DNA of 24,265 nucleotides. It comes from a virus. Below, one piece after another: positions 23,581 through 24,265 of the stretch. Numbering within the stretch: the stretch's first letter is position 1; the number at the start of each line of letters is the position of its first letter. The notes beneath the pieces were generated by a model that had not been told where the DNA came from, did not search any database, and saw only the letters and a list, made by a program, of their open reading frames with translations. Where the stretch lies: positions 1 to 24,265 of IMG/VR virus record IMGVR_UViG_3300021371_000099. One strand, 5' to 3'. Both the position numbers and the translations under genes were made by a program.

Positions 23581-24039
23581 TTAAACATCCAAGTTCTTTT
23601 CAACATTTTCTTTAAATGTTTTTATTTTTAATAATTTTGAACATCTTTCGTATTGCTCTGTAGATTCAAAATATTGAATACCTTGGTTTAAAGTTCCTAA
23701 TAAAGAATCCTTTTTATAATCCATAATAGCCTCTAAATCCTCAGATTTGTTTAGATTAATTTTAGATATATAACTCCAAGCTCTATTAAATACTACAAAG
23801 GATGAAGCATTTTTAGTTTGTTCTATATCATATGAAACATTTTCTTTATCGTAAAAGTTTTTTAATTTTTTATGGAATACACCATGATTGTAAATTAATT
23901 TTACATACATTCCCAGTAAGATGTTACCTTTAGTATTTACATCCTTTGATATATCAATCTCAAGATCACCCCCATCGGCATCAGGGAATAAGGAGAATAT
24001 TTTATTTTTATCTACACCCATGGTATTTTTATTATACAT
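23581..24039 (-). CDS. Unrecognised soluble protein (152 aa)
   Basis: A 152-aa protein, charged and mainly helical, with no membrane segment. Notable parts are IFSLFPDADGGDLEIDIS near the N-terminus, ILLGMYVKLIYNHGVFHKKL, a FVVFNRAWSYISKINLNKSE segment and a final helix (KLLKIKTFKENVEKNLDV). I do not recognise the family. The ATG at 24039 lies 3 bases after the 64-aa stop. A second in-frame ATG (ATGGG, MGVDKNK) at 24021 would shorten it by six residues and fits the ATGG-type starts common here, so the start is open. It ends next to the repeat-rich noncoding stretch, suggesting it closes a transcript with the 64-aa gene. Confidence 0.78.
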   Translation of the reverse strand: MYNKNTMGVDKNKIFSLFPDADGGDLEIDISKDVNTKGNILLGMYVKLIYNHGVFHKKLKNFYDKENVSYDIEQTKNASSFVVFNRAWSYISKINLNKSEDLEAIMDYKKDSLLGTLNQGIQYFESTEQYERCSKLLKIKTFKENVEKNLDV

Positions 24040-24042
24040 ATT

Positions 24043-24237
24043 TTAAACTCCTAGGGACTTAATTTCATTTTCTATATCCCCTTGAATCTTTAATAATTGA
24101 TTATATTCTGCAACTACATCTTTTTTTTCTGGGTTATCTGGATGATAATTCCATAATTCTTCTATTACAGTAGCTGTTGCTAGTAAATCATTAATTAATT
24201 CTACTTTTTGTTCCTCTAAATCTTCTAGATTTGCCAT
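24043..24237 (-). CDS. Small helical protein (64 aa)
   Basis: A 64-aa protein starting MANLEDLEEQKVELINDLLA, with a Trp-containing turn (EELWNYHPDNPEKKDVV) and a second helix ending EIKSLGV. It reads as a two-helix hairpin or coiled coil. Short charged proteins of this type are common among the accessory genes of T4-like phages, but I cannot name it. It starts behind a TTTAA repeat leader near the right window edge and is followed 3 bases later by the 152-aa gene. No SD. Confidence 0.75.
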   Translation of the reverse strand: MANLEDLEEQKVELINDLLATATVIEELWNYHPDNPEKKDVVAEYNQLLKIQGDIENEIKSLGV

Positions 24238-24240
24238 AAT

Positions 24241-24260
24241 TTTAATTTAATTTAATTTAA
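24241..24260. repeat. Pentanucleotide repeat (TTTAA x4) in the leader of the 64-aa gene
   Basis: Four perfect TTTAA units followed by TTTTA at the window edge. On the coding strand this is an A/T-only leader directly before the start codon. Such A-rich leaders may replace an SD sequence for ribosome loading. The repeat may continue beyond the window, and its copy number could vary by slippage. Confidence 0.8.
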
Positions 24261-24265
24261 TTTTA

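Noticed and set aside
1-24265. tRNA genes, CRISPR array, insertion sequence or integrase
   Set aside because: No cloverleaf-like sequence, no regularly spaced repeats of the right length, and no transposase or recombinase motif in any frame.
1-24265. Alternative genetic code (stop reassignment) as in some Bacteroidota phages
   Set aside because: TAA, TAG (344-aa gene) and TGA (HD gene) all end intact genes at sensible positions, and no gene needs read-through.

Overview
The window is a 24 kb piece of an AT-rich tailed-phage genome, most likely a T4-related contractile-tail (myovirus-type) phage, or a metagenomic contig of one. Every gene I can support lies on the minus strand, so transcription runs from right to left. 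Genes are packed with 0-15 base gaps or short overlaps. There are no tRNAs, insertion sequences or CRISPR arrays. TAA, TAG and TGA all serve as stops, so the genetic code looks standard. The clearest family anchors are a GPW/gp25 baseplate wedge protein, a gp6/Baseplate_J-type wedge protein, a gp5/VgrG-like hub-spike protein, a gp55-like sigma factor and an HD-domain phosphohydrolase. Almost no start codon has a Shine-Dalgarno sequence; leaders are A/T-rich instead. Together with a BACON-like domain in a giant tail protein, this hints at a Bacteroidota (flavobacterium-like) host. The host call is inference only.

Right end, about 24.26-21.38 kb (transcribed first): two small helical proteins (64 and 152 aa); a short repeat-rich noncoding stretch; two very short ORFs (57 and 46 aa); then a tightly overlapping cassette of HD hydrolase, a small membrane-anchored protein and the sigma factor. 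These look like regulatory or metabolic rather than structural genes.

Middle, about 21.35-13.56 kb: the baseplate block. In transcription order it holds a helical 118-aa protein, the hub/spike, a protein with a carboxypeptidase-regulatory-like domain and three predicted membrane helices, a 132-aa protein, gp25, gp6, a DNRLRE-like protein and a 159-aa coiled-coil protein.

Left, about 13.56-0 kb: very large adsorption-apparatus proteins. These are 1894 aa (conserved tail core, LamG-like and BACON-like domains), 1742 aa, 221 aa, 344 aa and a partial gene of at least 271 aa running off the left edge. Several share Gly/Ser-rich linkers, YG-periodic segments and a common inserted beta module.

The most interesting signal is regulatory. 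An octamer TATTTATA (coding orientation, usually ATATTTATAA) sits in the leaders in front of the 118-aa, 132-aa, 1742-aa and 221-aa genes (twice in the last). By eye it occurs in that orientation only once elsewhere in the window. It divides the structural region into four transcription blocks, and the first copy lies directly after the sigma-factor gene. I propose it as the late promoter of this phage, read by the encoded gp55-like factor, with a core different from T4's TATAAATA.
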